From Gallionellaceae bacterium (lineage in GTDB: Bacteria > Pseudomonadota > Gammaproteobacteria > Burkholderiales > Gallionellaceae), in the NCBI GenBank assembly GCA_003151655.1, contig PLYB01000196.1, positions 2,501 through 8,028 on the forward strand: a stretch of 5,528 bases of DNA, in the 5' to 3' direction. The notes under the pieces were generated by a model that made no database searches, was not told where the DNA came from, and saw nothing but the letters and a program-made list of their open reading frames with translations. The translations under genes and the position numbers were made by a program. This document shows, piece after piece, positions 1 through 4,819 of this stretch. Numbering within the stretch: position 1 is the stretch's first letter; each line of letters opens with the position of its first letter.

Positions 1-1092
1 AACATCACCGACTACGGCGCATTTGTTGACCTGGGCGGTATCGATGGTCTGTTGCACATCACCGACTTGGCATGGCGTCGCGTGAAGCACCCATCCGAAG
101 TGTTGACAGTTGGCGATGAAGTTGAAGCCAAGATCCTGAAATTCGACCAAGAGAAGAACCGCGTTTCTTTGGGCATCAAGCAAATGGGCGATGATCCTTG
201 GAATGGTCTGGCACGTCGCTACCCACAAGGCACACGCATGTTCGGTAAGGTGACTAACCTGACTGATTACGGTTCTTTCGTTGAAATCGAACAGGGTATC
301 GAAGGTCTGGTGCACGTTTCCGAAATGGACTGGACCAACAAGAATGTTCATCCTTCCAAGGTCGTTGCTCTGGGCGACGAAGTAGAAGTGATGATTCTGG
401 AAATCGACGAAGCACGTCGTCGTATCTCTCTGGGTATGAAGCAGTGCAAGTCTAATCCTTGGGACGACTTTGCGCTTAACCACAAGAAGGGCGACAAAGT
501 TAAGGGCGCGATCAAGTCTATTACCGACTTCGGCGTGTTCATCGGCTTGGATGGCGGTATCGACGGTCTGGTGCATTTGTCTGACCTGTCTTGGAATGTT
601 GCCGGTGAAGAAGCTGTGCGCAACTACAAGAAGGGCGACGAACTAGAAGCAACCGTTCTGGCTATCGACGTTGAGCGCGAGCGTATTTCTCTGGGCGTGA
701 AGCAATTGGAAGGTGATCCATTCGGCGGCTATGTTACCGGTCATGACAAGGGTGCGATCGTCACCGGTATCGTCAAGTCACTGGATGCCAAGGGTGCTGT
801 GATTGCATTGGAAGGCGATGTAGAAGCCTATCTGAAGGCTTCTGAAGTTTCCGCTGACCGCGTGGAAGATATTCGCGGCCACCTGAAAGAAGGCGACAAG
901 GTAACTGCGTTGATCATCAATGTGGATCGCAAGAATCGCGGCATTAACCTGTCCATCAAGGCGATGAATAAGGCTGACGAGGCTTCCGCAATGCAGAAAT
1001 TTGCTGCGGACAACCAAAGTACGGCTGCAGGCACGACCAATCTGGGCGCATTACTCAAGGCCAAGATGGATTCCAGCAAGGCTGATGCATAA
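1..1092 (+). CDS. rpsA: 30S ribosomal protein S1, 5'-truncated by the window edge
   Basis: Ribosomal protein S1 binds mRNA at the 30S subunit and helps start translation of messages with weak Shine-Dalgarno or structured leaders. The reading frame is open from base 1, so the gene enters from the left; 363 codons are visible against about 557 in E. coli, so roughly 190-200 N-terminal residues (the S2-binding region and first RNA-binding repeats) are missing. Visible residues show most of S1 repeat 3 (1-61), repeat 4 (77-148), repeat 5 (164-235) and repeat 6 (251-320), then a polar alanine-rich tail. Repeats 3-5 each carry the OB-fold signature ITDYG/LTDYG/ITDFG, GxxGLxHxS and a closing SLGxKQ. 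Repeat 6 is divergent (LDAKG, no GLVH), as is normal for the family. A TTG at 52 is only an internal leucine codon. ihfB follows 17 bases after the stop. The identity is secure. Confidence 0.98.
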   Translation, partial: NITDYGAFVDLGGIDGLLHITDLAWRRVKHPSEVLTVGDEVEAKILKFDQEKNRVSLGIKQMGDDPWNGLARRYPQGTRMFGKVTNLTDYGSFVEIEQGIEGLVHVSEMDWTNKNVHPSKVVALGDEVEVMILEIDEARRRISLGMKQCKSNPWDDFALNHKKGDKVKGAIKSITDFGVFIGLDGGIDGLVHLSDLSWNVAGEEAVRNYKKGDELEATVLAIDVERERISLGVKQLEGDPFGGYVTGHDKGAIVTGIVKSLDAKGAVIALEGDVEAYLKASEVSADRVEDIRGHLKEGDKVTALIINVDRKNRGINLSIKAMNKADEASAMQKFAADNQSTAAGTTNLGALLKAKMDSSKADA

Positions 1093-1109
1093 TCAGGAGC
1101 TAAAGGACT

Positions 1110-1397
1110 ATGACTCGTTCTGATCTTATTATCAAACTGGCTGAGCGTTATACGCAGTTGCTGGGCAAGGATGCGGAGCTTGCCGTCAAGGTTATCCTCG
1201 ACAGCATGTCTTCGACTCTGGCTCAGGGCGGACGTATTGAAATACGCGGCTTTGGCAGCTTTGCCTTGAACTATCGACCACCTCGTCTCGGGCGTAATCC
1301 CAAGTCGGGTGACAAGGTTCAAGTTCCGTCCAAGTATGTACCGCATTTCAAGGCCGGAAAAGAGTTGCGTGAGCGGGTAGATTATCCCCAGTCGTGA
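1110..1397 (+). CDS. ihfB: Integration host factor beta subunit
   Basis: IHF beta pairs with IHF alpha (not in this window) to bend DNA sharply at specific sites, acting in nucleoid structure, transcription, replication and recombination. The 95-residue length matches the family (94 in E. coli). It begins MTRSDLIIKLAERY, has the core STLAQGGRIEIRGFGSF at 35-51 and the DNA-binding arm RPPRLGRNPKSGDKV at 56-70. P64 is the proline that intercalates at the DNA kink, and E44 and R46 match the E. coli beta-subunit residues that read the TTG half of the site. KYVPHFKAGKELRERV closes the fold. These features choose IHF beta over HU or IHF alpha. AGGAG at 1095-1099 sits 10 bases before the ATG. It follows rpsA closely, the usual proteobacterial pairing, and is followed by a strong terminator, so it is probably the last gene of the rpsA transcript. 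Confidence 0.97.
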   Translation: MTRSDLIIKLAERYTQLLGKDAELAVKVILDSMSSTLAQGGRIEIRGFGSFALNYRPPRLGRNPKSGDKVQVPSKYVPHFKAGKELRERVDYPQS

Positions 1398-1415
1398 TTG
1401 TTGGCGGGGTGAATG

Positions 1416-1452
1416 AATTGGCGGCTATCGCGAGATGAGCCGCCAATTTTTT
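1416..1452 (+). terminator. Rho-independent terminator after ihfB
   Basis: A perfect 11-bp stem pairs AATTGGCGGCT (1416-1426) with AGCCGCCAATT (1438-1448). Three further pairs (ATC 1427-1429 with GAT 1434-1436) sit above a bulged G1437, capped by GCGA (1430-1433), a GNRA-type tetraloop. Six T residues (1447-1452) overlap and follow the stem. It starts 19 bases after the ihfB stop, so it should end the rpsA-ihfB transcript and separate it from lapA. The structure was folded by eye. Confidence 0.93.
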
Positions 1453-1457
1453 ATGTG

Positions 1458-1496
1458 TTCATGGTATCGTTGCGTCTCATCTGATACCGGTAATGA
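1458..1496 (+). promoter_or_regulatory. Possible promoter region for lapA, with a 6-bp inverted repeat
   Basis: Because a strong terminator lies just upstream, lapA needs its own promoter or read-through. The only weak sigma70-like match is TTCATG (1458-1463), 18 bases, then TGATAC (1482-1487). An alternative is an extended -10, TGG-TATCGT, at 1462-1470. The same stretch holds an inverted repeat, GGTATC (1463-1468) and GATACC (1483-1488), separated by 14 bases, which could be an operator half-site pair or a leader hairpin. None of these matches is strong; the expected position is the main argument. Confidence 0.25.
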
Positions 1497-1499
1497 AAG

Positions 1500-1772
1500 A
1501 TGCGATATTTAGTTTGGGCGTTGCGTGCTGCATTGTTTGTACTGCTGCTGGGTTTCGCAGTGAAGAACGATCAACCGGTGGTGCTGAAATATTTTTTCGG
1601 CTATGAGTGGCAGGCCTCCCTGGTCGTCATTTTGTTATGTTTTTTTACCGTTGGCGTATTGATCGGCGTATTGGCCATGTTGAGCAGTATGTTTCGTCAA
1701 CGTCGGGAGTTGGCAGCGCTGCGGCGCGAACTCGAACTAAAAAATAAGCTGGACGGGCATCATGATGCCTAA
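1500..1772 (+). CDS. lapA: Lipopolysaccharide assembly protein A, small two-TM membrane protein
   Basis: This is a LapA/YciS-type (DUF1049) inner-membrane protein that works with LapB in controlling LPS synthesis. The 90 residues contain a first membrane helix at about 4-21, a short loop with the family-like KNDQPVVLKYFFG (22-34), a second membrane helix at about 39-62, and a charged tail rich in Arg, Glu and Leu (66-84) that looks like a cytoplasmic coiled coil. E. coli LapA has about the same length and layout. The ATG at 1500 gives a clean N-terminal helix with MR in front, but no good Shine-Dalgarno precedes it (only GAAAG directly abutting), so expression may be low or S1-dependent. An ATG at 1493 is in another frame. 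lapB follows 47 bases after the stop, a pairing also seen in E. coli yciS-yciM-pyrF, and this neighbourhood supports the call. Confidence 0.9.
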   Translation: MRYLVWALRAALFVLLLGFAVKNDQPVVLKYFFGYEWQASLVVILLCFFTVGVLIGVLAMLSSMFRQRRELAALRRELELKNKLDGHHDA

Positions 1773-1787
1773 TACCCCTCTATTTAT

Positions 1788-1800
1788 TTAACCCTGTTAA
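1788..1800. repeat. 13-bp dyad TTAAC-CCT-GTTAA in the lapA-lapB gap
   Basis: A perfect inverted repeat with 5-base arms and a 3-base centre lies 20 bases before the lapB start and is followed at once by T5 (1801-1805). It could be a protein-binding dyad. As RNA the stem is short and AT-rich, too weak for a convincing terminator. A dyad this short can also arise by chance in AT-rich sequence. Confidence 0.3.
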
Positions 1801-1819
1801 TTTTTGATTTTCATCAGTT

Positions 1820-2995
1820 ATGGAATTTGAACCTTGGATGTTGTTGGTCTTCCCGTTGTTCTTTGGTATGGGATGGTTGGCCGCACGTATCGACATAAAA
1901 GAGTTATTGTCAGAATCCAGCGCGTTGCCACGCTCCTATTTTCAAGGGCTGAATTTATTGCTCAACGAGCAGCAGGATGAGGCGATCGAAGCGTTTATCG
2001 AGGTCGTCAAAGTCGATCCGCAGACCATTGAATTGCATTTTGCCTTGGGGAGTTTGTTCCGCCGTCGTGGCGAAGTGGATCGTGCCATTCGCATGCATCT
2101 GAACCTGGTCGAACGCGGCGATTTGAATGAGGAAAAAAGGCAGCAGGCATTGTTCGAGCTGGCGCAAGACTATTTGAAGGCTGGCATTTTGGATCGGGCG
2201 GAGAGTTCCTTTGCGGCTTTGCAATCGACCCGCTACGAAAAAGAGTCACTCGACTTTTTGCTGGAGATATACCAGAAGGAAAAAGATTGGCTCAAGGCCA
2301 TCGAAATGACCCAACGTTTGACAGCGTTGACCGGTGTACCTCACGGTAAAGAGGCGGCCTTCTTTTTTTGCGAATTGGCTGTGGCTGAGCTTGCCAATAA
2401 ACAAACAGATACGGCGACGGTGCATTTGGAACAGGCACTTGCCGTCGATCCGCAAGGTGTGCGCGCCACGATTATGCTGGGTGATATTGAGGCAGAAGCA
2501 GCGCGGCATTTGCCGGCGATTGAGTTATGGCGACAAATCGAACAGCAAGATGCGCAATATCTGCCACTAGTGGCGGAACGCTTGTTGCAGGCTTATCGTC
2601 AAAGTCAAAATGAAAATGGCGGCATTTTATTGCTCGAAGAATATTTGGCGAAATATCCTTCGCTCGATTTGATGAATGTTCTATTCAGCGCCATATTGCA
2701 GCGCGACGGGGCGGAAGCCGCTTACAAGCTGGTACGCAACGAATTGAAGCGTCATCCCACTTTGCTGGGATTAGACAAACTGCTCGAAGCAACGTTACTG
2801 GATGTGAAAACTGAGCGGCGCGCCGATATTGAACTGGTTAAAAATCTGGTGCACCAGCGTACCCGCGCGCTGGCGATGTATCGCTGCAAACGCTGCGGCT
2901 TCAAAGCGCACCATTTTTACTGGCATTGCCCGGCGTGTAACGGATGGGAGACTTATTCTCCGCGACGTACCGAAGAGATCGGGGTGACGGCGTGA
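1820..2995 (+). CDS. lapB: Lipopolysaccharide assembly protein B, TPR adaptor with rubredoxin-type zinc ribbon
   Basis: LapB (YciM) is an inner-membrane adaptor which, in E. coli, promotes FtsH degradation of LpxC, the first committed enzyme of lipid A synthesis, and so limits LPS output. The 391 residues match E. coli (389) in length and order. One N-terminal membrane helix spans about 6-22. TPR repeats run from about residue 40, with FRRRGEVDRAI at 80-90 closely matching E. coli. A C-terminal metal site has Cys356, Cys359, Cys370 and Cys373 in YRCKRCGF and HCPACNGW, as in rubredoxin-like ribbons. An in-frame TGA at 1805 with no start codon before 1820 makes this ATG the furthest upstream possible, and it keeps the membrane helix intact; no Shine-Dalgarno is visible. 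The stop overlaps the pyrF GTG by four bases, suggesting translational coupling. The identity is secure; the function is transferred from E. coli. Confidence 0.96.
   Translation: MEFEPWMLLVFPLFFGMGWLAARIDIKELLSESSALPRSYFQGLNLLLNEQQDEAIEAFIEVVKVDPQTIELHFALGSLFRRRGEVDRAIRMHLNLVERGDLNEEKRQQALFELAQDYLKAGILDRAESSFAALQSTRYEKESLDFLLEIYQKEKDWLKAIEMTQRLTALTGVPHGKEAAFFFCELAVAELANKQTDTATVHLEQALAVDPQGVRATIMLGDIEAEAARHLPAIELWRQIEQQDAQYLPLVAERLLQAYRQSQNENGGILLLEEYLAKYPSLDLMNVLFSAILQRDGAEAAYKLVRNELKRHPTLLGLDKLLEATLLDVKTERRADIELVKNLVHQRTRALAMYRCKRCGFKAHHFYWHCPACNGWETYSPRRTEEIGVTA
2981..2984 (+). promoter_or_regulatory. Ribosome binding site that supports the pyrF GTG start
   Basis: GGGG lies 7 bases before the GTG at 2992, inside the last codons of lapB. 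The upstream in-frame ATG at 2944 has no comparable purine tract and would add 16 residues unlike the family N-terminus. This spacing supports the GTG start. Confidence 0.55.
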
Positions 2996-3693
2996 GCGAT
3001 CCAAAAATTATCGTGGCATTGGACTACCCCGATGCCGAATCTGCATTAGCCTTGGTCGAGCGTCTTGATCCTGCTTTATGTCGGCTCAAGGTCGGCAAAG
3101 AGTTATTTACCGTGGCGGGGCCGCAGTTGGTTGCGCAACTGATGCGGCATGGTTTTGAAGTATTCCTTGATCTGAAATTTCATGACATCCCCAACACGAC
3201 GGCGCAGGCTTGCAAAGCGGCGGCAAGCTTGGGCGTGTGGATGGTGAATGTGCATGCACTTGGCGGCAGTCGCATGATGGAGGCGGCACGCGAGGCGCTG
3301 GCAAACTTCAATCATCCGCCGAAGTTGATCGCGGTAACGGTGCTGACCAGCATGGCGCAGGCTGACCTTGTCGAGCTTGGAATATCGGTTACACCTGCCG
3401 AACAAGTGCTGCGTCTGGCAGCATTGGCACAAAGCAGCGGGCTCGACGGCGTGGTCTGTTCCGCGCAGGAAGCCGCGCTATTGCGCCAACAAGCCGGAGC
3501 GAGGTTTTGTCTGGTTACGCCGGGTATCCGTCCCGCTGATGCAGCGGCAGACGATCAATCACGCATCATGACACCGCGCGCCGCCTTGGAAAATGGCTCC
3601 AGCTATCTGGTCATCGGGCGGCCCATCACCAAAGCGGTTGATCCACTGCTTGCCTTACAACAAATCGCTAATGAAATAGGAGAGCCGGCATGA
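2992..3693 (+). CDS. pyrF: Orotidine 5'-phosphate decarboxylase
   Basis: PyrF removes CO2 from orotidine monophosphate to give UMP, the last step of de novo pyrimidine synthesis, in the cytoplasm. Starting at GTG 2992 the protein has 233 residues, close to E. coli (245, with a longer N-terminus). It is a TIM barrel with all key residues present: D11 in VALDYP, K33 in RLKVGKE, the catalytic set D60-K62-D65 in DLKFHDIPNT (60-69), TPGIRP at 176-181, and R210 in IGRPIT, the phosphate gripper. These mark the bacterial group I enzyme. A longer frame from ATG 2944 exists, but it would lie within lapB coding sequence and encode RRDRGDG, which has no family counterpart. The start overlaps the lapB stop (GTGA 2992-2995) and the stop overlaps the hldA start (ATGA 3690-3693), placing it firmly in the operon. 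E. coli pyrF also follows lapB. Confidence 0.97.
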   Translation: MSDPKIIVALDYPDAESALALVERLDPALCRLKVGKELFTVAGPQLVAQLMRHGFEVFLDLKFHDIPNTTAQACKAAASLGVWMVNVHALGGSRMMEAAREALANFNHPPKLIAVTVLTSMAQADLVELGISVTPAEQVLRLAALAQSSGLDGVVCSAQEAALLRQQAGARFCLVTPGIRPADAAADDQSRIMTPRAALENGSSYLVIGRPITKAVDPLLALQQIANEIGEPA

Positions 3694-4628
3694 GTAAATT
3701 GCCGCCATTTACAGGGGCTCGCGTATTGGTCGTGGGCGATGTTATGCTTGATCGTTACTGGTTCGGCGATGTGCATCGCATTTCGCCGGAAGCCCCCGTT
3801 CCGGTACTCAAAGTGAGTCGCGTGGAAGAACGCCCCGGCGGTGCTGCCAACGTGGCCCGCAACATCGCTTCGTTGGGGGCGCACTGTACTTTATTGTCGG
3901 TGGTGGGGGCGGACGAAGCGGGCGATTGCCTGCAACGGCTGTTAACCGAGCAGGGCGGAGTAGAGGCGCTGCTGCATCGCGACGAAGGATTCTCAACCAT
4001 CGTGAAATTGCGCGCCGTCGCGCGCCAACAACAATTGTTGCGCATTGATTTTGAAACGCAGCCTAGCCATGAAGTGTTGCAAGCCAACTTGGCAGAGTTC
4101 AAAGACCAGCTGCCGAATTGTAATGTAGTGATCTTGTCCGATTACGGTAAAGGCGGCTTGGCGCACATTGCCGAAATGATTCAACAGGCACGTGCGGCTG
4201 GCAAGCCGGTGCTGGTCGATCCCAAAGGGGATGATTACGCGCGTTATCAAGGTGCGACCTTGCTTACGCCTAATCGCAGCGAGTTTCACGATGTGGCGGG
4301 AAGCTGGAAAAGCGAAGCCGAATTGAATAGCAAAGCCGAAAAATTGCGCACCGAACTGTTACTCGACGCATTGCTGGTGACGCGTAGCGAAGAAGGTATG
4401 AGCCTGTTCCGCGCCAACAGCGTGTTGCACGAACCGACACAAGCGCGCGAAGTGTTTGACGTGAGCGGTGCGGGAGACACCGTGATTGCTACACTGGCAG
4501 TGATGCTGGCGAGTGGTGCCGAAATGGGCGATGCGGTGCGCATTGCGAACCGTGCAGCGGGAATCGTAGTGGGCAAATTGGGTACGGCAGTTGTTTCGCG
4601 TGAAGAGATATTGCAAGACATGGCTTGA
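3690..4628 (+). CDS. hldA: D-glycero-beta-D-manno-heptose-7-phosphate kinase, stand-alone (RfaE1 type)
   Basis: HldA phosphorylates D-glycero-D-manno-heptose 7-phosphate with ATP to the 1,7-bisphosphate, a step toward ADP-heptose for the LPS inner core. The 312 residues match the N-terminal kinase half of E. coli HldE, a PfkB/ribokinase-family fold. Motifs include VVGDVMLDRYWFG (14-26), ISPEAPVPV (31-39), ERPGGAANVARN (47-58), LSDYGKGGL, DPKGDD, LLTPN, VTRSEEGMSL and the anion-hole/catalytic DVSGAGDT (257-264), with D263 the expected base. The protein stops at VSREEILQDMA, and the nucleotidyltransferase half of HldE is absent, so a separate HldC (RfaE2) is expected elsewhere, as in other betaproteobacteria. 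AGGAG at 3678-3682 stands 7 bases before the ATG, which overlaps the pyrF stop as ATGA. The symbol rfaE1 is also used. The frame is intact and nothing suggests recent transfer. Confidence 0.95.
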   Translation: MSKLPPFTGARVLVVGDVMLDRYWFGDVHRISPEAPVPVLKVSRVEERPGGAANVARNIASLGAHCTLLSVVGADEAGDCLQRLLTEQGGVEALLHRDEGFSTIVKLRAVARQQQLLRIDFETQPSHEVLQANLAEFKDQLPNCNVVILSDYGKGGLAHIAEMIQQARAAGKPVLVDPKGDDYARYQGATLLTPNRSEFHDVAGSWKSEAELNSKAEKLRTELLLDALLVTRSEEGMSLFRANSVLHEPTQAREVFDVSGAGDTVIATLAVMLASGAEMGDAVRIANRAAGIVVGKLGTAVVSREEILQDMA

Positions 4629-4674
4629 ATGGGAGTTAATTAAGGCACCCGCCCCTTGGGACGTAGTGTTTTTC
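4629..4674. other. Short gap between hldA and the REP doublet
   Basis: No gene and no convincing intrinsic terminator is visible just after hldA. A CCCC/GGG pair around 4652-4660 would leave only a 2-base loop, so it is not a hairpin. T5 at 4669-4673 precedes the first palindrome. Transcription may run into the palindromes beyond. Confidence 0.5.
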
Positions 4675-4743
4675 GTAGGTCGGGATTTATCCCGACGGGG
4701 TTAGCGAATCGAAGAAAAAACGTCGGGTTGAAACCCGACCTAC
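4675..4743. repeat. REP-type palindrome doublet (BIME-like), inverted pair
   Basis: Two 23-base units face each other across a 23-base spacer (4698-4720). Unit 1 (4675-4697) is GTAG, then a 7-bp stem GTCGGGA/TCCCGAC (4679-4685 with 4690-4696) with loop TTTA, then G. Unit 2 (4721-4743), read on the minus strand, is GTAG, then stem GTCGGGT/ACCCGAC with loop TTCA, then G. The units match at 20 of 23 positions, and two of the three differences are a compensatory A-T to T-A swap at the top of the stem. The GTAG foot plus hairpin is the layout known for REP sequences moved by RAYT (TnpA-REP) transposases; no such gene is in the window. Such elements usually lie between genes and can protect or attenuate upstream mRNA, here that of hldA. 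Genome copy number cannot be seen from this window. Confidence 0.85.
4715..4743 (-). terminator. Minus-strand terminator-like structure formed by REP unit 2
   Basis: Read on the minus strand, the unit 2 hairpin (4739 down to 4722) is followed after one base pair of flank by T6 (complement of A 4715-4720). This has the form of an intrinsic terminator for transcripts coming leftward from the recO side. No minus-strand gene is visible here, so it may only stop antisense transcription, or the A-run may be coincidental. Confidence 0.35.
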
Positions 4744-4754
4744 AAAAATATAAC
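4728..4754 (+). promoter_or_regulatory. Possible promoter for recO, partly inside the REP element
   Basis: TTGAAA (4728-4733), in the loop region of REP unit 2, and TATAAC (4749-4754) resemble sigma70 -35 and -10 boxes at 5 of 6 positions each. The 15-base spacer is shorter than the optimal 17, so activity is doubtful. It would start transcription about 60 bases before recO. Confidence 0.3.
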
Positions 4755-4763
4755 TACCCAATA

Positions 4764-4794
4764 CCCAGCTGCTTGCGGCGGGGGGCTTTATTTT
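4764..4794 (+). terminator. Possible weak terminator between hldA and recO
   Basis: CCC-A-GCTG (4764-4771) can pair with CGGC-G-GGG (4776-4783), with one A/G mismatch and one G-U pair, around a CTTG loop (4772-4775), a stable tetraloop type. The T-rich stretch TTTATTTT (4787-4794) follows after GGC. The interrupted T-tract and mismatch make this a candidate only. If real, it would end the lapA-hldA transcript, and any promoter upstream of it would have to read through to reach recO. Confidence 0.4.
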
Positions 4795-4819
4795 CAAGCC
4801 GGAGTGATAAGAGAGATCA

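Noticed and set aside
52..54. TTG at 52 as the rpsA start
   Set aside because: The frame is open back to base 1 and encodes the first strands of an S1 repeat (NITDYGAFVDLGGIDG), so the gene continues upstream of the window.
1..966. Recurring DNA similarity such as GGTATCGANGGTCTG around 40, 297 and 556
   Set aside because: These reflect the ancient S1 domain repeats of the protein, not a recent tandem duplication or mobile repeat.
828..1346. 172-codon minus-strand open frame across the rpsA-ihfB boundary
   Set aside because: It lies opposite two unmistakable conserved genes, has no recognisable family features, and spans their junction; it is a shadow frame.
1640..1646. T7 runs in lapA (1640-1646) and lapB (2363-2369) as programmed slippage sites
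   Set aside because: Both encode Phe-rich stretches that fit the family, the frames are intact on both sides, and no useful alternative frame follows.
2944..2991. Longer pyrF start at ATG 2944
   Set aside because: It would add 16 residues read out of frame within the lapB zinc-ribbon coding region, with no match to the PyrF N-terminus. GTG 2992 has a GGGG ribosome site and the usual GTGA overlap.
4675..4743. CRISPR-like repeat-spacer pattern
   Set aside because: There are only two units, in opposite orientation, each an internal palindrome with a GTAG foot. CRISPR repeats would be direct and nearly identical; no cas genes are present.
4784..4800. GGCTT/AAGCC hairpin just before recO
   Set aside because: The stem is only 5 bp with a 7-base loop, does not cover the ribosome site or start codon, and competes with the larger hairpin at 4764-4783. 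It is too weak to call.
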